A stretch of 64,000 nucleotides of DNA, taken from the NCBI GenBank assembly GCA_031256975.1, contig JAIRPN010000017.1:1-64000 (forward strand), written 5' to 3'. Both the position numbers and the translations under genes were made by a program. The notes beneath the pieces were generated by a model. It did not search any database and was not told the DNA's origin. It saw only the letters and a list, made by a program, of their open reading frames with translations. This document shows, piece by piece, positions 43,755-51,749 of this stretch; the stretch's first letter is position 1; each line of letters opens with the position of its first letter. Origin of the DNA: Verrucomicrobiales bacterium. GTDB lineage: Bacteria; Verrucomicrobiota; Verrucomicrobiia; Methylacidiphilales; JAAUTS01.

Positions 43755-45523
43755 GCATATTCAAATATAAAGACAACGAAGTCCTCGGCAAAGTAAAGTC
43801 AGTTGATACAGCTATTGTAATTGTCCATGTGGCCGATGTGGATCGACTTAGGCAACTGCAAGTCAATAGATTGGCTGTCCTACAGAGCAGCCGACCTGGA
43901 CAACACTTGATAGGAATTATTCAGAAAATTACCCGTAATGTCATAGAAGCCAAAGAGATGGATGAGGTGGATTCTGATAATTTAGATTTGGAATCTAAGC
44001 CTGAATTAAATTTAGTAAGGATCGCTCTTATAGGTACAATGGTTGATAAATTGGGGGAGCAATCCAATGTGTTTCTTCGTACTTTGGAAACTGTGCCGGA
44101 GATTGACGCTAACTGTTTTGCAGTTGAGGGGAAGCAATTGACAGATTTCATGCGTATTGTGGCAAACATTTCTGCAGACGGTGAAAAATTATCGTTAGGG
44201 CATTATACATTGGATGATAAAGCGGAAGCATTTTTAAACGGAAATAAATTTTTCCAACGTCATGCTATTATCGTTGGTAGTACGGGATCAGGTAAATCTT
44301 GGACAACTGCCCGAATTCTTGAATGTGTATCCACACTACCAAATGCCAATAGTCTTGTTTTTGATATTCATGGTGAATATCGACCATTGAAGGGGGAGGG
44401 AATACGTCACCTTCGCATTGCTGGTCCTAAGGATCTTGATCTGAAACGAGGTCTGAAAGACGGTGTGATATTTCTTCCGTATTGGTTGCTTGCGTATGAA
44501 GCAATGGTGTCGATGTTCGTAGACCGTAGCGATCAAAATGCCCCAAATCAGGCGATGTTGATGTCTCGGACGATTATCGAGGCTAAGAGAAGTTATTTAA
44601 CAAAAAATGGACACAAAGATGTTCTAGAAAACTTTACCATAGATAGTCCGGTCCCATTTTCGATTAAGGATGTAATAAGTGGACTAGAATGTTTTGATGT
44701 TGAAATGACTACTGGTAGTAGTGGCAGGGAAAAACAAGGGACTTTTCATGGGAAACTCAGCAGACTTATTGAAAGGTTACAAAATAAGCAAACAGACCGC
44801 CGTCTTGGGTTCCTTTTCCAAGCACCTGCTGAGACAATGCAATTTGATTGGCTCGACAAATTGGTATCTATACTTGTTGCGGGAAGCAAGGATCAGTCCG
44901 ATGGCCTTGGTGGCGTAAAGATTGTCGATTTTTCAGAAGTGCCATCCGATATGCTTCCACTAATCATTAGTTTGGTGGCACGATTGGTGTTTTCGATTCA
45001 ACAGTGGACTCCATCTGATCAGCGGCATCCTATAGCTTTATTTTGTGATGAAGCGCATTTGTATATACCAGAACGTCAATCATCGAGTGCTGGGGAATCT
45101 TTTGCTGTCAGCGCTTTTGAGCGGATTGCAAAAGAAGGGCGTAAATATGGTGTTGGATTAGTGGTTATTAGTCAGCGTCCCTCGGAAGTAAATCGAACAG
45201 TTCTTAGCCAGTGTAATAATCTCGTCGCAATGCGCTTAACCAATGGGGATGACCAAACCGTTGTTCGACGCCTTTTGCCAGATAGTTTGGGTGGTTTCAG
45301 TGATCTGCTTCCGGTGTTAGATACAGGGGAAGCCTTAGTCGTTGGAGATGCGAGCTTACTTCCTACTCGTGTCAGAGTTCAGCGACCAACCAATGAGCCC
45401 GATAGCGGAACAGTTCCGTTTTGGGATCGTTGGAGTGAAAATAAAAAGATTATTAATGTTTCGGCTTCAGTCGACAACTGGAGAAAACAAGCTGTGCAAC
45501 GGTCTGCGGAAAAAAAGAAATAG
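43751..45523 (+). CDS. HerA-like ATPase of a SIR2-HerA defence module (590 aa)
   Basis: An N-terminal HAS-barrel-like domain (about 1-100) precedes a P-loop ATPase of the HerA/FtsK class: Walker A G176-STGSGKS183, a FDIHGEY block, Walker B ALFCDEAHLYIP and the sensor stretch LVVISQRPSEVNRTVLSQC. HerA forms hexamers that pump DNA or gate the partner; with SIR2 proteins it forms a large complex active against phages. The ATG at 43751 overlaps the SIR2 stop; an extension to 43715 lies inside that gene. The pair has no nuclease partner (NurA) here, as expected for the SIR2 type. Confidence 0.92.
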   Translation: MSIFKYKDNEVLGKVKSVDTAIVIVHVADVDRLRQLQVNRLAVLQSSRPGQHLIGIIQKITRNVIEAKEMDEVDSDNLDLESKPELNLVRIALIGTMVDKLGEQSNVFLRTLETVPEIDANCFAVEGKQLTDFMRIVANISADGEKLSLGHYTLDDKAEAFLNGNKFFQRHAIIVGSTGSGKSWTTARILECVSTLPNANSLVFDIHGEYRPLKGEGIRHLRIAGPKDLDLKRGLKDGVIFLPYWLLAYEAMVSMFVDRSDQNAPNQAMLMSRTIIEAKRSYLTKNGHKDVLENFTIDSPVPFSIKDVISGLECFDVEMTTGSSGREKQGTFHGKLSRLIERLQNKQTDRRLGFLFQAPAETMQFDWLDKLVSILVAGSKDQSDGLGGVKIVDFSEVPSDMLPLIISLVARLVFSIQQWTPSDQRHPIALFCDEAHLYIPERQSSSAGESFAVSAFERIAKEGRKYGVGLVVISQRPSEVNRTVLSQCNNLVAMRLTNGDDQTVVRRLLPDSLGGFSDLLPVLDTGEALVVGDASLLPTRVRVQRPTNEPDSGTVPFWDRWSENKKIINVSASVDNWRKQAVQRSAEKKK

Positions 45524-45909
45524 TCGTGTTTACCTTGGCGAATACAAGATCATCCAGATCTAGATTTTTAAAATAAATATATCCAAAAAATTTGCCAAAG
45601 GATTATCCAATGATCGAGACATCAATTACGCAAGCATAATTGTCATGGTTTAGTTTTGGTTTTTCACGAAGAAGTTTTTCTACAAAACCAGTTGACATTA
45701 GTATAAGATTAATCTATCACTACGCACCTTGTGATTTACGTGGCTTATAAAGTGCAGACCTCAGGCTGCCTCAGCAGCCTCAAGCCGCGGCTAGCCGCCA
45801 ATACTTTGCGCTAAGGCACATTTTCTCCAAAAATCGAGTCAAATCACTGGGTTTCAAGTGGTTTTGCCGTTTTTCTTTTGGTTTTCCCCACCTTTATCAG
45901 GGCTTTGCC
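45524..45909. other. Intergenic region at the right edge of the defence island, with hairpins
   Basis: Mostly AT-rich up to about 45740, then composition returns to that of the host. AGGCTGC-CTCA-GCAGCCT (45763-45780) is a perfect 7-bp hairpin, followed six bases later by the 12-bp palindrome GCGGCTAGCCGC (45787-45798). Neither is followed by a T-run. They might be a terminator-like barrier or an insertion-site scar; neither is proven. No gene is supported. Confidence 0.5.
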
Positions 45910-46119
45910 GGGCTTGATAAAGCCTTTATTCGCAAAAATGAGCCCTTTATCCCGCGAGATAAGACCCTTGTTAAATTTAATGAGAAGTTTATCTGCGCAG
46001 ATAAGCCGTCCATTTCGCAAGAGCAGGGCTTTATCCGTGAAAATAAGACCCTGATTAAAATTAATCAGCCTCCTACTTCGCAAGATGAGCCGCTTATCAC
46101 GCAAGATAAAAGCTTCATT
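45910..46119. repeat. 21-bp degenerate tandem repeat array, ten units
   Basis: Ten units of 21 bp run without a break. Alternate units carry TTTATC and GATAAG, so several are palindromic; TTATCTGCGCAGATAA (45989-46004) is a perfect 16-bp palindrome. Because 21 is a multiple of three, both strands read as 7-residue repeats: DKTLVKF/NEKFICA style on plus, DKGLIFA/NKGFIKP style on minus. The minus frame (45844-46152) is open for 102 codons from a TTG. The plus frame is open from 45751 but has no ATG, GTG or TTG; it ends in TGA overlapping the ATG of 46182. Whether it encodes protein or is a binding array is open. Confidence 0.75.
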
Positions 46120-46181
46120 TTTGCCGCCTCCGGTTCCGTTTTTAACCCGCAACCGAACGAACCGAAAGGAATCCCATCCCC

Positions 46182-46928
46182 ATGAACCCGAACCTTAACC
46201 GCAGCCTGCCCGCTTATATGCCCCGCAAGGAAGCCCTGCTCATCATCTGGATTGAGCAATTCCTCAACGCGCTCAAGCCGATGATCGCCTTGTTTCAGAT
46301 TGAGGCGCAGGACTTCGAAGCCTATGAGGACGGGTTTGCCGTCATCAAGGATGCCTACAATTGCCACATCCACAGCAAGGGCGTGGCGGAGGCGGACACC
46401 CGTTACAAGGATTTGGGTTTCTACGACCGCAATCATTTGACCGCCATCGCTCCGAGGCTGGAAACGGCGATCATCCCCTCCAGCAGTTCATTGGAAGGCG
46501 GTTATGTGTGGCGGCTGGTGGAACTGATCGACGGGGAGATTTTGCCCAGTACCAATTGCACCGAGGACATCAAACGGCAGTTGCAAATCCTGCCGCCGTC
46601 CAAGACTGCGCCCGATTTAATCAGTCTGTCACCCGACCTGTACGAACCGAAGTTCACCGGCGGTGAGGTGGTCTTGAAGGGTCATCTGCCGAAACCGGCG
46701 AAGTATTGGTACATCGTAGTGGATCGGAATGACGGACAGGGCACCGTCGAAGCGGGCTGGGTGGCGGGAGCGAAGTTCACCGATCATCACGAGTTACCGG
46801 ACAAGCCGACCACCTGGACTTACACCGTGGAATTGCAAGACAAGAACCGGACTCCCATCGGCAAGGTCGGTGTGGTGAGCGTCACCGTGTGGAAGGGCAT
46901 CGCCGACCAAGGGCCGGAGGGCAAATGA
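46182..46928 (+). CDS. Protein of unknown function with C-terminal beta domain (248 aa)
   Basis: I do not recognise the family. The first half is helical (ALLIIWIEQFLNALKPMIALFQIEAQDFEAYEDGF). The second half, from about residue 155, looks like a fibronectin III or similar beta-sandwich (EVVLKGHLPKPAKYWYIVVD, TTWTYTVELQDKNRTPIGKVG). No signal peptide is evident. The ATG overlaps the TGA of the plus-strand frame through the 21-bp repeat. It is followed by a tiny membrane protein and a PEP-CTERM protein on the same strand. Composition is host-like, so it is not part of the AT-rich island. Confidence 0.65.
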   Translation: MNPNLNRSLPAYMPRKEALLIIWIEQFLNALKPMIALFQIEAQDFEAYEDGFAVIKDAYNCHIHSKGVAEADTRYKDLGFYDRNHLTAIAPRLETAIIPSSSSLEGGYVWRLVELIDGEILPSTNCTEDIKRQLQILPPSKTAPDLISLSPDLYEPKFTGGEVVLKGHLPKPAKYWYIVVDRNDGQGTVEAGWVAGAKFTDHHELPDKPTTWTYTVELQDKNRTPIGKVGVVSVTVWKGIADQGPEGK

Positions 46929-46960
46929 AAAGTGAAGAGTGAAATTGGAAATACCCGCCC

Positions 46961-47119
46961 ATGAGAACATCCCCATCTGCCTGCGTTCCCGCCTACAAGA
47001 AAACCCGTATCAAACTGTTGCGGCGCGCAGTCGTCATGCTGATCGTTGCCATCGTACTTACGCCCCTGTTGGGCCAAGCCTTGGCTGCCGTTGCCCGCAG
47101 CCTCTCCGCCCATCCGTGA
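46961..47119 (+). CDS. Small single-span membrane protein (52 aa)
   Basis: A 52-codon frame encodes a basic N terminus (KKTRIKLLRR), one hydrophobic helix (VVMLIVAIVLTPLLGQALAA, residues about 25-44) and a short polar tail. It starts 32 bp after the upstream stop and ends 48 bp before the next gene, on the same strand, which favours a real gene; no clear Shine-Dalgarno is present. It could be a small membrane protein or the remnant of a signal-anchor. No family recognised. Confidence 0.4.
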   Translation: MRTSPSACVPAYKKTRIKLLRRAVVMLIVAIVLTPLLGQALAAVARSLSAHP

Positions 47120-47167
47120 ATTTCAACCCATAACCCAATCAACCATCAAAAAAGGAGAAAACAGAAT

Positions 47168-48493
47168 ATGAAAACCCCAACACGTAGATTAACACTAAGC
47201 GCCGCGCTGCTCGGCGCGCTATTCACCCTCGGTCACCTGTCGCCGGCACAAGCCCAGAACATATGGACCAACACTGGCACCGGCGACTGGGCCTCTGCCA
47301 GCAACTGGAGCCAAGGTGCAGTACCGGGCTACTCTTCGGTCACCGGCACCGCCATCATCGGAAGTCCCGGTTACTTGACTGGCACGGCGGTGCTTTCCTC
47401 CGGTTCCTACACTGCCATCGTGTTGCAACTGGGCCGGGGTAGCAATACCGCCAACGGCTATCTGCGGGTCAACGGCGGAACTTTGGCCGGTCTGAGATCC
47501 ATCGAAATCGGCGGCGCGGTAACCAGTTACAGCGGTGCCAAGGGCACTCTGGAGATTAACAGCGGCCTGGTCACCGGCACCACCACCCAGGTCGGTGTCT
47601 ATGGTCAGGGCGCCCTGTTGCTCAATGGCGGGCGATTGCAAACTGACACGCTGACCCTGGGCGTTAATGCGAACAGCTCCGGTACCCTGATCATCGGCAA
47701 CGACGGCTCGGGCATGATTACCAAACTGGATGGCAGCACCCCCACGACCATCAGCAGCGGCAGTGGCGCCGGGGTGTTGCGGTTTGCCCATAACGGCAAC
47801 ATCCAGTTTGCCAATGCTGTTACTGGTAACGGTATGCTAAACCTTGGCCAAATCCAACTCATCCACGCAGGTTCCGGCACTACGACCCTGACTGGCGGCT
47901 CGGTTAGTGTCTCGAGAGTCTCCGTCACTCGCGGCGAGTTGTCTGTTGCCGCCAATACCACGCTGACCGTGAATAATCAGACGATCGAGGTCGGCTCCGG
48001 CGCCACCTTGAGCGGTGAAGGTGTGATTTCCTCCAATCCGATAGGGATGAACAGCAAGCTGCTGACCATCCAGAGCGGAGGTCATATCGCCGCCACTTTG
48101 GTGGTCAATGTCGGCCTGACCTTGGAAACGGGTGCGGTGCTGGACTATTATGGGGGCAGCGGTCTGGTGCTGGGCGACGGTGGATTTGAGATAAGCCTCG
48201 TCAAAGGAACAAGCACCGTGCAGGTGGACTTCAGCCGCGTTTCCCTGGACTTGGGTTCCTACCACATCATCGACTACGACGCCACCCAGTCCAACAACGT
48301 GGCGACTGACGGCTCCCAATTCAGCGCCATCGGGCTGGGCAGCGAGGTGGAGGGAACGTTCGAAGTGGATCAGATTCATAACCGGCTGGTCTTCACAGTC
48401 ACCGCCGTGCCGGAACCGTCCACTTATTTTCTGCTGGGTGCGGGTCTGGGCCTGATCGGTTTCCTAAAGTTACGTCGCCGCCAGCAATTTTAA
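47168..48493 (+). CDS. PEP-CTERM protein with autotransporter-like beta-helix repeats (441 aa)
   Basis: The signal peptide is LSAALLGALFTLGHLSPAQA. The mature part begins WTNTGTGDWASASNW and continues with Gly/Thr/Asn-rich repeats (YLRVNGGTL, LEINSGLV, LLLNGGRL, LIIGNDGSGMI) that suggest a right-handed parallel beta-helix, as in autotransporter passenger regions. No beta-barrel follows. The C terminus is instead a PEP-CTERM signal (VPEPSTYFLLGAGLGLIGFL then RRRQ). It is therefore a surface protein sorted by exosortase. AAGGAG lies 10 bp before the ATG, the best ribosome binding site of this region. Confidence 0.85.
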   Translation: MKTPTRRLTLSAALLGALFTLGHLSPAQAQNIWTNTGTGDWASASNWSQGAVPGYSSVTGTAIIGSPGYLTGTAVLSSGSYTAIVLQLGRGSNTANGYLRVNGGTLAGLRSIEIGGAVTSYSGAKGTLEINSGLVTGTTTQVGVYGQGALLLNGGRLQTDTLTLGVNANSSGTLIIGNDGSGMITKLDGSTPTTISSGSGAGVLRFAHNGNIQFANAVTGNGMLNLGQIQLIHAGSGTTTLTGGSVSVSRVSVTRGELSVAANTTLTVNNQTIEVGSGATLSGEGVISSNPIGMNSKLLTIQSGGHIAATLVVNVGLTLETGAVLDYYGGSGLVLGDGGFEISLVKGTSTVQVDFSRVSLDLGSYHIIDYDATQSNNVATDGSQFSAIGLGSEVEGTFEVDQIHNRLVFTVTAVPEPSTYFLLGAGLGLIGFLKLRRRQQF

Positions 48494-48502
48494 AGCAGCA
48501 CA

Positions 48503-48581
48503 TTCACCGCAGAGGCGCAGAGAACGCAGAGATTATTTTAATTTAATAAAACCTCAGCGAACTCCGCGTCTCGGCGGTGAA
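48503..48581. repeat. Inverted repeat upstream of the second RHH gene
   Basis: The arms are 48503-48531 (starts TTCACCGCAGAGGCGCAGAG) and 48553-48581 (starts CTCAGCGAACTCCGCG), 29 bp each. They pair at about 23 of 29 positions around an A/T-rich 21-bp centre. The right arm recurs at 15-43, again before an RHH gene. The element ends 8 bp before the ATG and so could fold in the mRNA leader, be the binding site of the RHH protein, or be a mobile element of the REP/MITE kind. Confidence 0.75.
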
Positions 48582-48589
48582 CCTTCTTT

Positions 48590-48787
48590 ATGAAAAAGAA
48601 CATCATTCAATACCCGGGCAATCCCATCCCGGTGCGGCTGGAGGCGGAACAGAACGAGTTGCTCGAGGAGTTCCAGACCAAGACCGGGCTCGGCAAGTCC
48701 TTCATCATCCGCCGTTGCATCAGCTATGCGCTGCGGAAATTTGCCAGCGAGGAGGTCAATATCCTGACCCTCGAGGAGAAAGAATAG
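48590..48787 (+). CDS. Small ribbon-helix-helix-like DNA-binding protein, copy 2 (65 aa)
   Basis: The protein is identical to copy 1 (52-264) over residues 1-61 and ends in a different short tail (EEKE). Of those 61 codons about 14 carry silent changes and none an amino acid change, so selection acts on the protein. Both copies follow the same inverted-repeat arm, with only 8 bp between arm and ATG. The next gene is convergent, so no toxin partner is seen. The link of element and gene at two sites suggests a mobile or multicopy unit; the protein may bind its own repeat. Confidence 0.75.
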   Translation: MKKNIIQYPGNPIPVRLEAEQNELLEEFQTKTGLGKSFIIRRCISYALRKFASEEVNILTLEEKE

Positions 48788-48820
48788 CAAATTCCCGCGC
48801 GAGGCCGCAGGGCCGCGAGG

Positions 48821-49840
48821 TTAGCGGGTTCGAACCAAGGCCGTCGTGCCATGGCGTGTCCGCCATTCGCCGGGCGGCGTTCCTTCCCAGGACTGGAAGG
48901 CACGGAAAAAGGAATTGGCATCCTCGTAACCCAGCAGGAAAGAGACTTCCTTTAATTCCACACTGCCTTGTTGCAGGTAATGCCGCGCCAGTTCCCGCCG
49001 GGTTTCTTCGATCAGCTGCTGGAAGGTGACGGCGGCGACGGTCAGCCGGCGTTGCAGGGTGCGGGTGCTGATGCCCAGTTCCCGCGCGACGGATTGCAAC
49101 GAGGGACGTTTCCCGGCCAGCGATTGTTTGAGGGCGCGTTTTACCTGTCCCGCCACGTCCAATTCCGCATGCCGGGCCTGAAGTTCATTTTCCAACTGCG
49201 GGTCGATGGCCGACAGCAAGTCGGCATTATGGGTTACAAAGGGGAGGTTCAGATCGTCACTGCGGAACACCAGGGCATTGCGCCTGGCCTTGAAGTTCAC
49301 CGGGCAGTTGAAATGCCGTTCAAACAATCCGGGATTTCGCGCGGTGCGTGCGAGTTCCAGCCTGAGCGGCCTGAGCTTTGCGTTGGTGCCCCGCCGGCCG
49401 ATGGCGTAGATCCATGACAACGCGAGGTCGACCAGGGTGTCGGGCTGGATTTCTCTGGCCTGCAGGTGGAAAAAGAATTCCACCGAGGTTTCCCGGCGGA
49501 TGTGATGGATGCGGATTTCTTCCGGGCAGGTGAGTTGCTTGTAACGCGCGATGCGTTGCAGGGCGTCGCCAAAGGAACGGCTGCAGACGGCGGCGATGGC
49601 GGCGGGTTCGTAGCGTTCGAAGCGGGATTCCGCGCCGAGCCTGAGCCCGATGGCGGGATCGGGGCTCATCTCGCCAACGGCGCGCCACAGGGAAAACAGC
49701 TCGTCCGTGGTCGCATAGATTTTGGGCCGGTGAAAGAATCCCGGCGGCAATCCCGCCAGGCGCAGCAGGCCCGGCAAAGCCAGGCCGTGCTCGGTCAGGC
49801 GTTCCGGCAGGAGGCCGGAAATGCGGAACTGGCGGTTCAT
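48821..49840 (-). CDS. AraC-family transcriptional regulator (339 aa)
   Basis: The C terminus has two helix-turn-helix motifs: PSLQSVARELGISTRTLQRR and KEVSFLLGYEDANSFFRAFQ followed by WEGTPPGEWR, the AraC signature. The N-terminal about 200 residues match the arabinose-binding-like domain of the OruR/GadX-type branch (GLALPGLLRLAGLPPGFF at the start). The ATG overlaps the stop of the alcohol dehydrogenase gene (ATGA), so the regulator is made together with the enzyme it may control. Inducer unknown. Confidence 0.92.
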   Translation of the reverse strand: MNRQFRISGLLPERLTEHGLALPGLLRLAGLPPGFFHRPKIYATTDELFSLWRAVGEMSPDPAIGLRLGAESRFERYEPAAIAAVCSRSFGDALQRIARYKQLTCPEEIRIHHIRRETSVEFFFHLQAREIQPDTLVDLALSWIYAIGRRGTNAKLRPLRLELARTARNPGLFERHFNCPVNFKARRNALVFRSDDLNLPFVTHNADLLSAIDPQLENELQARHAELDVAGQVKRALKQSLAGKRPSLQSVARELGISTRTLQRRLTVAAVTFQQLIEETRRELARHYLQQGSVELKEVSFLLGYEDANSFFRAFQSWEGTPPGEWRTRHGTTALVRTR

Positions 49841-50898
49841 GACTTGAGCGAGGCCATGTCGATCACGAAGCGATAGCGCACATCCTGTTTCAGCAGCCGT
49901 TCCCAGGCCTCGTTGATCTTTTGGATCGGGATCAATTCGATTTCGGAGACGATTCCGTGCCGGGCGCAGAAATCCAGCATTTCCTGGGTTTCGGCGATGC
50001 CGCCGATGGCGGAGCCGTTGAAATTGCGGCGCGGCAGCAGCAGGTTGAAGGCCGACACTGGCAGCGGATGCTCGGGGGCGCCCACCAGGGTGAGGGTGCC
50101 GTCCAATTTCAACAGGTTCAGGTACGCGTTCACGTCGTGCTGGGCGGAAACCGCGTCGAGGATGAAGTCAAAGCTGCTCTGGTGTTTTTGCATCGCGTCG
50201 GCATCCTTGGAGACCACCACTTCATGCGCGCCCAGTTTCAGGCCGTCCGCGACTTTGCCCGGCGAGGTGGTGAACAGCACGACATGGGCGCCAAAGGCGC
50301 GCGCGAATTTCACGCCCATGTGACCCAAACCGCCCAGGCCGACGATGCCGACCTTTTGACCGGGACCGACCTTGGCATGGCGCAAGGGGGAGTAGGTGGT
50401 GATGCCCGCGCACAGCAGCGGTGCCGTCGCCGCCAGATCGAGCCCTTCGGGAACCCGCAGCACAAAGGCTTCATCCACCACGATGCCGGTGGAATAGCCG
50501 CCAAAGGTTTGTCCTCCCAGATGCTTGTCCTGGCCGTTGTAAGTGAAGGTGGGGAAGGAAAGGCAATATTGCTCCAGCCCGGCGCGGCAGCTGGGGCAGG
50601 TGCGGCAGGAATCCACCATGCAACCGACCGCGCTGAGGTCGCCGACTTTGAATTTGGTTACCTGGCTGCCGACGCGCCTGACCCGGCCGACAATCTCATG
50701 TCCCGGAACGCAGGGGTAAATGGTGTTGTGCCATTCATTGCGCGCCTGGTGCAGGTCCGAATGGCAGACCCCGCAATACAGGATTTCAATTTCCACGTCC
50801 GACGGCCCCGCTTCACGACGGTCGATGTTGAATGGTGCCAGTGCGGAATCGGCACGCTGTGCCGCGTATGCTTGAACTTTGGTAGCGATCATGGTCAT
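49837..50898 (-). CDS. Zinc-dependent alcohol dehydrogenase, YahK-like (353 aa)
   Basis: The catalytic zinc site begins CGVCHSDLHQARNEW with GHEIVGRV following. The structural zinc loop is CMVDSCRTCPSCRAGLEQYC, and the cofactor site is IVGLGGLGHMGVKFA. This set belongs to the cinnamyl-alcohol/YahK aldehyde reductase branch, which usually prefers NADPH and reduces aldehydes. The second in-frame ATG (50892) is also possible. It is the first gene of a two-gene unit with the AraC-type regulator. Physiological substrate unknown; aldehyde detoxification is a reasonable guess. Confidence 0.92.
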   Translation of the reverse strand: MTMIATKVQAYAAQRADSALAPFNIDRREAGPSDVEIEILYCGVCHSDLHQARNEWHNTIYPCVPGHEIVGRVRRVGSQVTKFKVGDLSAVGCMVDSCRTCPSCRAGLEQYCLSFPTFTYNGQDKHLGGQTFGGYSTGIVVDEAFVLRVPEGLDLAATAPLLCAGITTYSPLRHAKVGPGQKVGIVGLGGLGHMGVKFARAFGAHVVLFTTSPGKVADGLKLGAHEVVVSKDADAMQKHQSSFDFILDAVSAQHDVNAYLNLLKLDGTLTLVGAPEHPLPVSAFNLLLPRRNFNGSAIGGIAETQEMLDFCARHGIVSEIELIPIQKINEAWERLLKQDVRYRFVIDMASLKS

Positions 50899-51145
50899 AA
50901 GATAGTACGATTTGCCACCCTGTCATCAGCGGAACACGCCAAACAACTTGCCAAACACGCCATCAAGAAAGTGTTTCCGTCCCGGGTCCCGGCGCTCGCA
51001 TGGACAGGTGCCGGAGTCGGGAAGCCAGCTGCAACCGGGACAAAGTTTTGCATTCGCGAACGTTCGATGAGGCTTTACACCGCATATGAAGGGAGTATTG
51101 ATTGCGATAAAGAAAACACAGGTAATTGGCCGGGGGGAGTTTAAA

Positions 51146-51160
51146 ATGGCGTGTGTATGA
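51146..51160 (+). other. Four-codon leader frame overlapping the receiver gene start
   Basis: GGGGGGAG at 51131-51138 is a good ribosome binding site for the ATG at 51146, which encodes only M-A-C-V before TGA. That TGA overlaps the ATG at 51157 (ATGA). Ribosomes may therefore reach the receiver gene by coupling. A GTG at 51151 in the receiver frame is another possible start. Confidence 0.35.
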
Positions 51161-51594
51161 CGAAGGTCTTGGTCATAGTGGACGATGTGCCGGATATCCT
51201 GATTCCGCTTGGCAAACTATTCCGGGCACGGGGTTTTGAGGTTCATGTTTTTATCAATCCGCTGCCCGCCCTGCATTTTATCCGCAATAACCGGGCCGAC
51301 GTGGTGCTGTCGGACTATCGCATGCCGCAGATCGACGGCGTGACCTTTGCCCGGGTGCTGCGGAACATCGGCTGGGGCGGCTCCTTGTTTTTCATGAGCG
51401 GTTATGTCAGCGAGCTCAACCAGCATGACCTGCAGTCGCTGGGCGTCGACGGCGTGCTGGAAAAGCCATTCAATGCCCTGGATCTGATCGAGTTTGTGGT
51501 TCAAGCCATCCGGGATGACGGCCCGCTGCCCGCACCGCCCTGCAGGGTGCGCAGTCCCGCCGACTCGGAATTGTTTTCCGGCCCGTCACAATAA
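51157..51594 (+). CDS. Stand-alone response regulator receiver protein 1 (145 aa)
   Basis: A single CheY-like receiver domain: acidic pair D9-D10, phospho-acceptor D53 in VVLSDYRMPQ, S81 in FFMSGY, and K103 in LEKPF. No output domain follows, only a short Pro/Ser-rich tail, so it must act by protein contact or phosphorelay. No histidine kinase is adjacent. It is closely related to receiver 2 (56465-56884), sharing the long block SDYRMPQ-x-DGVTFARVLRNI. The start at 51157 is favoured by alignment with that paralogue. Confidence 0.88.
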   Translation: MTKVLVIVDDVPDILIPLGKLFRARGFEVHVFINPLPALHFIRNNRADVVLSDYRMPQIDGVTFARVLRNIGWGGSLFFMSGYVSELNQHDLQSLGVDGVLEKPFNALDLIEFVVQAIRDDGPLPAPPCRVRSPADSELFSGPSQ

Positions 51595-51749
51595 CCGGCG
51601 GCTTTAATGGGAACCGCAGCCAATCAAGCTGCCGCTCAATTTTCCATGATGTGATCCAATCCGGAAGCTGTCGGGGCAGGTGACAGGTCTTCGGCGCTTG
51701 AGCTGGGTAAACAATCTTGTTAGCGTGTCGGCAGAAGGGTGGTTCAATC

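Noticed and set aside
45910-46119. 21-bp tandem repeats as a CRISPR array
   Set aside because: Units are contiguous and degenerate with no spacers, and no cas genes are near.
45844-46152. 102-codon minus-strand frame as a firm gene
   Set aside because: It starts at TTG without a ribosome site, and the opposite strand is open as well because of the 21-bp period; listed only as part of the repeat.
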